From Geobacteraceae bacterium GWC2_53_11 (GTDB lineage: Bacteria; Desulfobacterota; Desulfuromonadia; Geobacterales; Pseudopelobacteraceae), in NCBI GenBank assembly GCA_001802645.1, contig MGZJ01000034.1, positions 1 to 32,595 on the forward strand: DNA of 32,595 nucleotides, given 5' to 3'. The position numbers and the translations under genes are program-made. The notes below the pieces were generated by a model that was not told the origin of the DNA, searched no databases, and was given only the letters and a program-made list of their open reading frames with translations. This document shows positions 1 through 6,235 of the stretch, in pieces (position 1 is the stretch's first letter; every line of letters starts with the position of its first letter).

Positions 1-26
1 GTGCGTTTGCAATCGTTGACTGAGCT

Positions 27-179
27 TTAACCCAAATCCAACGGGCTTTTTGCTTCTTTTACCGTCCTCACCGGGACGCAGTGAGTGTAGATCATGGTGG
101 TTTTCAGGCTGGAATGACCGAGCAGCGCCTGAATGGTACGAATATCGTAATTGGCCTGCAGAAGATGGGTAGCAAAGGT
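27..179 (-). pseudogene. C-terminal fragment of an integron/XerD-type tyrosine recombinase
   Basis: Only the last ~50 codons of a tyrosine recombinase remain. The reading runs leftward through [28 protein letters not shown] and a SPLDLG ending. LLGHSS holds the conserved box-II His and MIYTH the nucleophilic Tyr. The SPLD-type tail and the MIYTH context resemble integron integrases and their deltaproteobacterial relatives, but I cannot exclude a plain XerD-like integrase. The box II HxLRH motif, with its catalytic Arg, is not intact: the sequence reads HSLCQ just where similarity to the IS91 transposase on the other strand begins (about 176-184). That break removes the N-terminal domain and most of the catalytic domain, so the fragment cannot be active. 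It reads away from the cassette-like genes at 984-2843, which is the orientation intI has in an integron. Confidence 0.72.
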
Positions 180-660
180 CTGGCACAAGGAGTGGGTGGT
201 GTTCTGCAAGCCGACCTTCAACCAGGCCAAGAAGGTGCTCAGGTATCTGGGTAGGTATGTGCACCGGATCGCCATCACCAACAACCGGATTCTGGCCCTG
301 CAAGACGGGCAGGTCACCTTCCGTTACCAGAACTCCGGCACAAAGCAGTGGCAGGCCATGAAACTGCCGGCGCAGGAGTTCCTGCGCCGCTATCTGCAGC
401 ACGTCCTGCCGCAGGCGTTTCACAAGGTGCGCTACTACGGGTTCTTAAGTCCGGGGAACAGACGGGTTCTGAAGCGACTGCAGTACCTGCTGGAAGAGCG
501 GAGAAGGGAAAAGGCGGCAAAGAGCGAAGCCACACCTGATCCGCCAAAGGCGGAGAGGCGCTGCCCCTGCTGCAAGGAAGGGATTATGGTGATCATCGGC
601 TGGCTGCCGAAGAAGGCAAGAAGCCCGCCACAAGGAAGAGTTGCGCCAAGAGCAGAGTAA
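180..660 (+). pseudogene. IS91-family (Y2) transposase, C-terminal fragment
   Basis: The frame reads [27 protein letters not shown] and [16 protein letters not shown], then FLRRYLQHVLPQAFHKVRYYGF and CPCCKEG. This is the typical C-terminal half of IS91/IS801-like rolling-circle transposases, including the YLGRYxHRxAI block around the catalytic tyrosines. About 150 residues survive, against roughly 400 in complete members. There is no N-terminal zinc finger and no start codon of its own. It begins where the integrase fragment on the opposite strand stops, so the two genes were fused by deletion or by one-ended transposition. The last codons may be frameshifted: the +1 frame continues the basic Arg/Lys/Ser-rich tail to about 764. 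It is not expected to be mobile. Confidence 0.8.
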
Positions 661-902
661 AGCCAGGACGGGGCAAACCGGCGTCACGCTACCGGTGCGC
701 CCGCAACAGGAAAAAGAGTCACTACGACGTGAATACCGGGGGGGGGACAGGGACAGGAATAGAGTAAGCACTACGTAAAAACTACAATTCACCACCAGTT
801 ATTTATTGAAACCCATTCATAAAGCCCGTATTATCCGCCCACCAGAAGACAAAAACCGGCATTAAATTCCAAATAGCACCGGCAGCGGCGCGAAGCGGTT
901 CA
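661..902. other. Gene-free spacer after the IS91 fragment, with a G-run
   Basis: No convincing gene is seen. At about 740-757 there is a run of G followed by GACAGGGACAGG, a sort of motif found in repeated intergenic elements of Geobacter-type genomes; this identification is tentative. The arms GCGAAGCG (890-897) and CGCTTCGC (935-942) flank the palindrome CAGTT-C-AACTG (901-911), so secondary structure builds up towards the attC-like site that follows. Confidence 0.4.
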
Positions 903-969
903 GTTCAACTGGACTTTATGCGGTGGCTTCGCTGCGCTTCGCACCCCATAAACTCTTAAGTCGTTAGGA
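903..969 (+). other. attC-like recombination site (first)
   Basis: A 67-base segment starts with GTTCAAC (903-909), a perfect match to the inverse core RYYYAAC. It ends with GTTAGGA (963-969), which matches the core GTTRRRY except at the last base. Inside, TTTATG (915-920) pairs with CATAAA (947-952) and, past a C/C mismatch, GGTG (922-925) pairs with CACC (943-946). GACTT (912-916) can alternatively pair with AAGTC (958-962). Length, core boxes and an imperfect hairpin are what integron attC sites show. Its 3' end lies 14 bases before the lipoprotein start, as in a cassette array. The outer R boxes pair only at AAC/GTT, so the site may be degenerate. Confidence 0.5.
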
Positions 970-983
970 GAATAAATTATTAA

Positions 984-1559
984 ATGAGAAAAATGAACCT
1001 ACTTACCATCGTCTGCCTAGCCGCAATGCTTCAGGGCTGCACTATTACCTATTACGAGTTGAGGGATGAAATTGCACCCAAAATCAATTCAAGCAAAGTA
1101 GGCGGATGTGATTTCAACTATACATTTTCAATGGATGATTATCGAAGGTTCAGAACGATAGGAAATCAACCAAATCCTCGGGCAGTTGAGGACCTTCAAA
1201 AGTACGTGATGGCGACGGAGAAGGTGTTCACAAAAAGAGGATGTAAAGCAAACAAAATCGAGGATCAGGATAAATCCGAATTCAAAATTGATGTTCTTAG
1301 AACTCCTCAACTAAGTGCATTGCCACAGGAGTGGCTAACTGGACTCACAGTTGGTGTAATTCCAAGTTGGGGGACGCGATACGGAGAATATCGTTACACT
1401 TTTACCAACGTGCCACTAAGGAAGGACAAAAGCTACTACGTGGACAGACCAGCCTTCAATCACATAATTCTGTTTCCATTCTTCTGGCTTTCCTTTTTGG
1501 GGCCTAACGAAATCGAACTATACGAAAGAGCCCTTACAAACTTTTTAGAAAACTCCTAA
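984..1559 (+). CDS. Predicted lipoprotein of unknown function, cassette-like
   Basis: The 191-residue product has a short basic N terminus, a hydrophobic stretch and a clear lipobox L16-Q17-G18-C19, so it should be an exported lipoprotein anchored at Cys19. The mature part (YYELRDEIAPKINSS onward) is polar. A hydrophobic aromatic segment (ILFPFFWLSFLG) lies close to the C terminus and could contact the membrane. I do not recognise the family. The start at 984 is backed by TTAGGAG at 964-970, although a second Met lies at 993. By eye the base composition is clearly AT-richer than the chaperonin and metabolic genes to the right, which suggests transfer. The TAA stop lies inside the TCCTAAC box of the following attC-like hairpin, a common arrangement in integron cassettes. 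Function unknown. Confidence 0.75.
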   Translation: MRKMNLLTIVCLAAMLQGCTITYYELRDEIAPKINSSKVGGCDFNYTFSMDDYRRFRTIGNQPNPRAVEDLQKYVMATEKVFTKRGCKANKIEDQDKSEFKIDVLRTPQLSALPQEWLTGLTVGVIPSWGTRYGEYRYTFTNVPLRKDKSYYVDRPAFNHIILFPFFWLSFLGPNEIELYERALTNFLENS

Positions 1560-1617
1560 CACGCTGCGGCACGCCGTCTCTGCTACGCTCCGCCGGTGCG
1601 CCGCAGCTCCGTTGCAG
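1554..1617 (+). other. attC-like recombination site (second)
   Basis: The box TCCTAAC (1554-1560) contains the stop codon of the preceding gene. GCTGCGGC (1563-1570) pairs perfectly with GCCGCAGC (1600-1607), and AAC (1558-1560) can pair with GTT of GTTGCAG (1611-1617). The 64-base length, the extrahelical bases inside the stem and the position directly behind a gene fit an attC site. The right core box fits GTTRRRY poorly (GTTGCAG). An ordinary Rho-independent terminator is less likely because no T-run follows; the sequence after it is A-rich. Confidence 0.45.
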
Positions 1618-1655
1618 CGAAACAAAAAAATAAAAAGGTCTTGAGGTTCTGAAAG

Positions 1656-2843
1656 ATGCCTGAGCCAAACGAACAAAGTGAACTTCACAGCTGTCTCAAG
1701 GAGTTATCCAAGAAGCTGGATGTGCCGAGAAAGAAAGACTTATGGGATAAGCTCCCAATTATCACCACTTTTCTTGGGACAGCTGTGATCGGGGTGCTAA
1801 CTCTGGTATTGACTCAGTCGTATCAGCGGTTAGAGTCGAACCGGCAAGAGAAATTTCAAGCAGCCCAAATTGCAACACAGAAATCGCAAATCCGCATTGA
1901 AGAATTAAAAGCAATCACCAGCCTTGCGCCACTTCTTGCCAGCAAAGACCCAAGCACGCGAGACATTGGAAAGCAACTGCTCCGTGCCGTTTCAGAGTCA
2001 AAACTTTCTGATTTCGATCCAGAGTCAAGTTATCTTTCTGCCGAACCAGTAACAAAATCACTAATAGAAGTGCCCGCTCACATCTCACTAACAGGCTCTA
2101 CGTCAAAGGCGCAACAGTTCTCTTTAATTGACAAATTTGCACAAATTGCACTGACTTCAAATGAGTCTACCTCCCGAAGAGTCGAGGCGACCAAAGAAAT
2201 TGGCAAGATTGCCGACGGGGCAACTACGCCACGGGAGGTAAAGGAACGCGCGGTTAACGCAGTTACAACAATAGCCCTATCGGCTGACACCCCCGAGGAA
2301 GTCCGCAGAACGGCTTCTGTAATAGTCGCAAGCATAAAAAGCGTTTCTCCGGAACAGTTTGCCGCTGTAATCGCCAAAGATCGGGTAACACGAAATATCA
2401 GCGAAATTATCCTGCACCATACCGTAGAACCAAGTATTACGACCTATAAGGGGCCAGAAAGCATTTTCAGGATGGCAGAGATGCAAATGAAAACTCGAAA
2501 TTGGTCAAAAATTTCCTGGCACTATGCCGTCTCGCCCGATGGGATGATATGGATGGGGATGCCTGTTAATGAGCAGACTTCACATGCGGCAAAGCGCAAC
2601 TTTGATTCTGTATCAGTCCTCTTGGTAATTGATGGAGACAAAGAAACTCCAACAGAATCACAGAAGCGCGCGCTCGGCATTCTTCTACGTGATCTTCTCA
2701 ACAAGTTTCATTTGTCTGCAGAAGAAAACTTTACCGATCAAAAAGGCTTTCACCGCAATTACTATGGTAAAACCTGTCCGGGCAATAACATTACCAAGGA
2801 ACTGGTAATTAACTGCATAAAAGCTGCAAAACGTTCCGATTGA
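1656..2843 (+). CDS. Membrane-anchored N-acetylmuramoyl-L-alanine amidase-like protein (Amidase_2/PGRP fold)
   Basis: This 395-residue protein has three parts. Residues 1-33 are charged and basic. Residues 34-53 form one transmembrane segment, and by the positive-inside rule the remainder faces the periplasm. Residues 55-240 are helical, with a coiled-coil-like start and repeated Ala-rich helices resembling HEAT repeats. The C-terminal part (about 245-390) has the Amidase_2/PGRP signature: IILHHT with His254/255, SWHYAVSPDG with His289, SVLLVIDGD, and FHRNYYGKTCPG with His366, Lys372 and Cys374. The first His, His366 and Cys374 match the zinc ligands of T7 lysozyme-type amidases, so it should cleave the MurNAc-L-Ala bond in peptidoglycan. 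GAGG upstream supports the ATG at 1656. It sits behind the second attC-like site and so looks like a second cassette gene. No lysis or immunity partner is evident. A role in defence, competition or wall turnover is open. Confidence 0.8.
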   Translation: MPEPNEQSELHSCLKELSKKLDVPRKKDLWDKLPIITTFLGTAVIGVLTLVLTQSYQRLESNRQEKFQAAQIATQKSQIRIEELKAITSLAPLLASKDPSTRDIGKQLLRAVSESKLSDFDPESSYLSAEPVTKSLIEVPAHISLTGSTSKAQQFSLIDKFAQIALTSNESTSRRVEATKEIGKIADGATTPREVKERAVNAVTTIALSADTPEEVRRTASVIVASIKSVSPEQFAAVIAKDRVTRNISEIILHHTVEPSITTYKGPESIFRMAEMQMKTRNWSKISWHYAVSPDGMIWMGMPVNEQTSHAAKRNFDSVSVLLVIDGDKETPTESQKRALGILLRDLLNKFHLSAEENFTDQKGFHRNYYGKTCPGNNITKELVINCIKAAKRSD

Positions 2844-2967
2844 TCTGGCAAGCGAGTAGTGAAAACTGAAAATGTCCAACTCGCGCCTCGACCTGATACG
2901 CGGGCCGCTTGAACATCATCAAAGCAAAACCACAGATTAAACAGTCTGTTAGCAGCCAGCCTCTTCA

Positions 2968-3357
2968 TCAAACAGCAGACTCCTGCTGCACCTTCATGAT
3001 CCTGCTCGTATTTTCTTCTATCCAGTCAGCCAGCGCTTCAACTTTATGAGCAACCTCCTCACCCATCGGCGTCAGGGTGTATTCCACATGCGGCGGTACA
3101 ACCGGCAATGACACCCGGTTGACAAAACCATCTTTCTCCAGGCATTGCAGCGTTTGCGCCAGCATCTTCTCACTGACTCCACCAGCCTTGCGCCGCAACG
3201 CGCTGAAACGGTGCGTCCCTTCCAGCAGGGCCACCAGGACAAGCACTCCCCAGCGACTGGTAACGTGTTTGAGTATTTCCCGCGACGGACACTCAACCGC
3301 AAAAAGCTCTCCACGCCGCATTTGTTCTGACAATGTTGATGCTTTGGCATCGGCCAT
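2968..3357 (-). CDS. HxlR-family transcriptional regulator, QorR/YtfH-like
   Basis: A winged-helix HxlR protein of 129 residues. It reads CPSREILKHVTSRWGVLVLVALLEG, then FSALRRKAGGVSEKMLAQTLQCLEKDGFVNR and VEYTLTPMGEEV, the standard HxlR core, with a Cys in the CPS motif that senses oxidants or quinones in relatives. The start MADAKAS at 3357 is chosen because AAAGG precedes it at good spacing; an in-frame extension reaches 3429 but runs through the intergenic operator. It is divergent from qorB, exactly as ytfH/qorR and qorB (ytfG) are arranged in enterobacteria. It therefore likely represses qorB and itself until oxidised or bound by a quinone-like compound. Confidence 0.88.
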   Translation of the reverse strand: MADAKASTLSEQMRRGELFAVECPSREILKHVTSRWGVLVLVALLEGTHRFSALRRKAGGVSEKMLAQTLQCLEKDGFVNRVSLPVVPPHVEYTLTPMGEEVAHKVEALADWIEENTSRIMKVQQESAV

Positions 3358-3375
3358 GACACTTACCTTTTTGTG

Positions 3376-3416
3376 TGTACTTACTTTTTGTAAGCATAGC
3401 TGATATGGTTTAGTTA
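3376..3416. promoter_or_regulatory. Shared operator/promoter between hxlR-type regulator and qorB
   Basis: The inverted repeat CTTAC-TTTTT-GTAAG (3380-3394) matches the form of HxlR-family operators, and a further half-site ACTTACC lies at 3361-3367. On the plus strand TTGTAA (3388-3393) and TAGTTA (3411-3416), 17 bases apart, could be a weak sigma70-type promoter for qorB overlapping the operator. The repeat is seen directly; regulator binding is inferred from family practice. Confidence 0.6.
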
Positions 3417-3452
3417 CACAACATCTCAATCAGGTTTTGAAAGGAGTTTATC

Positions 3453-4301
3453 ATGATCGTCGTTACTGGAGCTACGGGACAATTGGGCCGTCTGGTCATC
3501 GCAGCACTGCTGAGAAAAGTACCCGCCGCAGAAATCGTCGCAGCCGTGCGCAGTGTGGAGAAGGCCAGAGATCTTGCAGAATTGGGCATAGAAGTGCGTT
3601 GCGCAGATTACATCCAGGCGGAGTCGTGGGATGAAGCGCTTACAGGAGCTGACAAGGTGCTGCTGATTTCTTCCAGCGAGATCGGGCAGCGGGCAAACCA
3701 GCATCGCAACGTCATCGAAGCGGCCAAACGCTCCGGCGTGAAACTGCTGGCGTACACCAGCGTGCTGCACGCAGGGACATCGGCACTCGGGCTTGCCGCC
3801 GAGCATAGAGAAACCGAAGCATTACTCAAGGCATCCGGAGTTCCTTGTGTGCTGCTGCGCAATGGCTGGTACACCGAGAATTACACCGCCGGAGTGCCGG
3901 CCGCACTGGCTCACGGCGGCGTGTACGGCTGTGCCAGCGATGGCCGCATTTCGTCAGCTGCGCGTGCTGACTACGCTGAAGCCGCGGCTGTGGTGTTGAC
4001 CTCGGACAACCAGGCGGGCCGCGTCTATGAACTGGCTGGCGACACATCCTACACCCTGACAGAACTGGCCGCGGAAATTTCGCGCCAGTCCGGCAGGAAT
4101 ATAGGGTATGTGAACCTGCCGGAAGTTGAGTACAAAAACCTTCTGGTGAAAGTGGGACTGCCGGAGACTATCGCCGGATTACTCGCCGATTCAGACACGG
4201 GGGCTTCCAAAAACGCTTTGTTTGATGACACCCGTCAGCTCAGCACATTGATCGGCCGTGCCACAACATCATTGGCAACAGCGATTGCGGCGGCAATGTA
4301 G
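3453..4301 (+). CDS. qorB: NAD(P)H:quinone oxidoreductase QorB (NmrA/SDR type)
   Basis: The 282-residue protein follows E. coli QorB (YtfG) closely along its length. It starts with the Rossmann motif VTGATGQLGRLVI, followed by KVLLISSSEIGQRANQHRNVI, LLAYTSVLHA, VLLRNGWYTENY and VYELAGDTSYTLTELAAE, and ends with LADSDTGASKNALFDDTRQLSTLIGR. It is expected to bind NADPH and reduce quinones in the cytoplasm, limiting damage from redox-cycling quinones. AAAGGAG precedes the ATG. It is divergent from the HxlR regulator with the operator between them, so induction by quinone or oxidative stress is likely. Confidence 0.93.
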   Translation: MIVVTGATGQLGRLVIAALLRKVPAAEIVAAVRSVEKARDLAELGIEVRCADYIQAESWDEALTGADKVLLISSSEIGQRANQHRNVIEAAKRSGVKLLAYTSVLHAGTSALGLAAEHRETEALLKASGVPCVLLRNGWYTENYTAGVPAALAHGGVYGCASDGRISSAARADYAEAAAVVLTSDNQAGRVYELAGDTSYTLTELAAEISRQSGRNIGYVNLPEVEYKNLLVKVGLPETIAGLLADSDTGASKNALFDDTRQLSTLIGRATTSLATAIAAAM

Positions 4302-4336
4302 AATAGGAACGGAAAAAGGATGAATATATACGTGGG

Positions 4337-4364
4337 GTTGACCGGGCCTCAAAACCCGGCCAAC
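4337..4364. terminator. Hairpin between convergent qorB and racemase genes
   Basis: GTTG-A-CCGGG (4337-4346) pairs with CCCGG-C-CAAC (4355-4364) around the loop CCTCAAAA. It lies between two convergent genes and could stop transcription in both directions. There is no strong T-run on either side, so efficiency is uncertain. Confidence 0.45.
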
Positions 4365-4365
4365 T

Positions 4366-5067
4366 TCATACCTGCTCTGCGTTGGTGCAGCAGGTAACGA
4401 TACTCTCCACGTGGATAGCCGTGGTGTTCAAAAACGGGATGCCGAATTCGTCTTTTTCCAGGATCAGCGGCAGTTCGGTACAACCGAGAATAACCCCGTC
4501 AATCCGGTCGGCTGCAATCATCCGCTCGATCACGGCCAGCAGTCCTGCCCGCGTTTCAGCGGTAAAAATACCCAACTCAATTTCACTCATCAGCTTATCG
4601 TGGATATATTCCTGATCCACTTCCGACGGCACAACAACAGATATTCCGCGAGCAGCGAAAGGGGGTGCGAAAAAGTTGCTCCGCATGGTGAACTTCGTCC
4701 CGAGCAGCCCCACCTTTTTCAACCCCAATCTGTCAGCATAATCACGGGTTGCTGTAACAATGCTCAGCAGCGGAATGGGTGATTTTGCCTGGACCTGATC
4801 AAAGACGATATGCGCCGTATTGGCCGAGATCACCGCAACATCGGCGCCAGCCCGCTGTAGAGCCTTGATTTTCTGCACCAGCAGGTAGACCAGCCGCTCC
4901 CATTGCTCTCCGGAAACCAACTCCAGCGCTTCCTGAAGATTGATGCTGTAGATGATGATTTCCGGGGCTGCCAGGCTTCCTTCGATCCGGAAAGACTCGA
5001 TGATGCGCTTGTAGTAATCAACCGTCGATTCCGGGCCGATGCCGCCGATGATGCCGATTGTTTTCAT
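4366..5067 (-). CDS. Aspartate/glutamate racemase family protein
   Basis: A 233-residue member of the Asp/Glu/hydantoin racemase superfamily, which interconverts amino-acid enantiomers without cofactor. The N terminus KTIGIIGGIGPESTVDYY and the C-terminal GVILGCTELPL are typical of the aspartate racemase branch. The second catalytic Cys is present (Cys196). The first, normally in a CNTxH motif, is replaced: the sequence reads ISANTAH with Ala82. Relatives with a non-Cys residue here act on one enantiomer preferentially or have unknown substrates, so the reaction is uncertain. It begins 21 bases after the deacetylase gene on the same strand and the two are probably co-transcribed, which hints at a wall or D-amino-acid role. 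Confidence 0.85.
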   Translation of the reverse strand: MKTIGIIGGIGPESTVDYYKRIIESFRIEGSLAAPEIIIYSINLQEALELVSGEQWERLVYLLVQKIKALQRAGADVAVISANTAHIVFDQVQAKSPIPLLSIVTATRDYADRLGLKKVGLLGTKFTMRSNFFAPPFAARGISVVVPSEVDQEYIHDKLMSEIELGIFTAETRAGLLAVIERMIAADRIDGVILGCTELPLILEKDEFGIPFLNTTAIHVESIVTCCTNAEQV

Positions 5068-5088
5068 GGGAATGACCTCGTCAGGAAA

Positions 5089-5883
5089 CTATTTCAACGG
5101 GTACTCAGACATTCTGACAAAACGGAAACCCCGCTTCTTCAGCTCCGGCACCGCCGCCATGATCCCGGCCCCTGTTCCCGCTTCGGGGTGATTCATGTGC
5201 AGCAGGGCTATATCGCCGGGAGTTGCCTTCAGGAGAGCCACCTTGACCTGGGCCGCACTGAAGGTCGCCCCCGCATCCCCCAGCAGGGAATAACCGGCGA
5301 CCTCGTGCCCCAATGACTGCGACACCTGCACCGCAATCTCGTCATAATAGGCAGTGCCGGATCGATACAGCTTTGGCCGCACTCCGCTGATCGCCTCGAT
5401 CTTGCGGGCGTTCAGCTCGATTTCGTCAAACACCTCGGCGACACTCCGTGTTCCGGCAATGCCGTAAACCGAGCGACCGGTTGTTGAAGCCGGTTTGTGC
5501 TGAATGCCGTGGTTGGCGATCTCGAAGAGCGGATTGGCGGCAAGTTTCCTGAACAGTTCTGGATTGGCGTCGATCCAGCGGCCATTGATAAAAAGTGTCG
5601 CCGGAATCTGTTCACGGATCAGGAACTCCATCAGCCGCGCATCGACAGCCTTACCCTTGGCACTGCCGCAGGCATCCAGGGTCAGGGCTATCACCTTCTC
5701 ATCGGTATTAAGCCGGGTGCGCACCCCCGGCACCCGCTCTCCCCACATGGCCGGAGCTGACCCGGCAAATCTGGCAGTTACCTGCTGTTTCAGGCTTTCC
5801 AGCGGAGCTGTCGGCGAAGCGGCAAACACCTGTGCGGCAAGCAGGATGAGACTGATTGAAAGTGCGATACTACGTTTGTTCAT
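5089..5883 (-). CDS. Exported polysaccharide deacetylase (NodB domain)
   Basis: A 264-residue secreted protein. Residues 1-21 are a signal peptide, with cleavage probable near VFA-AS. The NodB fold follows. Motif 1 reads IALTLDACG (Asp70, in place of the usual TFDD). Motif 2 is NHGIQH, with His125 and His129 as metal ligands. KLYRSGTAYYDE corresponds to the Arg/Pro motif 3 and LLHMNH (His229) to motif 5. It should remove acetyl groups from an N-acetylated glycan such as peptidoglycan or a surface polysaccharide in the periplasm. The TLDACG form of motif 1 marks a divergent subgroup of the family, so the substrate cannot be named. It is the first gene of a two-gene unit with the racemase. Confidence 0.87.
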   Translation of the reverse strand: MNKRSIALSISLILLAAQVFAASPTAPLESLKQQVTARFAGSAPAMWGERVPGVRTRLNTDEKVIALTLDACGSAKGKAVDARLMEFLIREQIPATLFINGRWIDANPELFRKLAANPLFEIANHGIQHKPASTTGRSVYGIAGTRSVAEVFDEIELNARKIEAISGVRPKLYRSGTAYYDEIAVQVSQSLGHEVAGYSLLGDAGATFSAAQVKVALLKATPGDIALLHMNHPEAGTGAGIMAAVPELKKRGFRFVRMSEYPLK

Positions 5884-5925
5884 CGTGCAACCTCTCCATT
5901 GAAGAAATCATATTGAAAGCATGTC

Positions 5926-6175
5926 TCACGCAACGCCGCGACGACGCAACGAAAAACTTTAAAACGACATTTAACCGCAGATACATAGATACACGCAAAT
6001 AAAACCAAACAAATTCTGAGTAAATCCTTTAACCTTTTTGGCTAAACCCTAATTTAGTTGTATGCTTTTGATCTATCAGCGTTTATCGCTTAGAAGCGCC
6101 TGCTTTTGGCTGCGTCGTTCTGCGGTTAAATGCTCTTTATAGGTTAAAGCGTTGCGTCGTTGCGTCGTTGCGTGA
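5926..6175. repeat. MITE-like element with imperfect terminal inverted repeats
   Basis: The left arm starts TCACGCAACGCCGCGACGAC and goes on to ACATTTAACCGCAGA, ending near 5981. Read in reverse complement from 6175, the right arm starts TCACGCAACGACGCAACGAC and goes on to GCATTTAACCGCAGA, ending near 6121. The arms are about 55 bases, with a few mismatches in the middle. The similarity stops at the outer ends, giving a 250-base unit. The interior has no ORF; it is AT-rich and carries short hairpins. The end sequence is itself a repeated 8-mer CGTTGCGT, three copies at 6150-6173. This looks like a non-autonomous mobile or REP-type intergenic element. No transposase is near it. Confidence 0.65.
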
Positions 6176-6235
6176 AATAGAGTATTTTGATCCGGCTGAT
6201 CAGCTTAAGAAAATTTGTTTCTCAGGAGCACCAAC

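Noticed and set aside
445-795. Minus-strand ORF across the IS91 fragment
   Set aside because: It is a shadow of the transposase reading frame, with low-complexity, Cys/Ser/Leu-rich sequence and no family likeness.
2874-2954. Third attC-like site after the amidase gene (GTCCAAC to GTTAGCA)
   Set aside because: The left box is a perfect RYYYAAC, but GTTAGCA fits the right core poorly and the inside has no convincing paired arms. It might be a degenerate end of the cassette array, but I cannot support it.
5926-6175. CRISPR array or tRNA in the repeated region
   Set aside because: The repeats are inverted and of 8-mer type without regular spacers, and no cloverleaf is seen.
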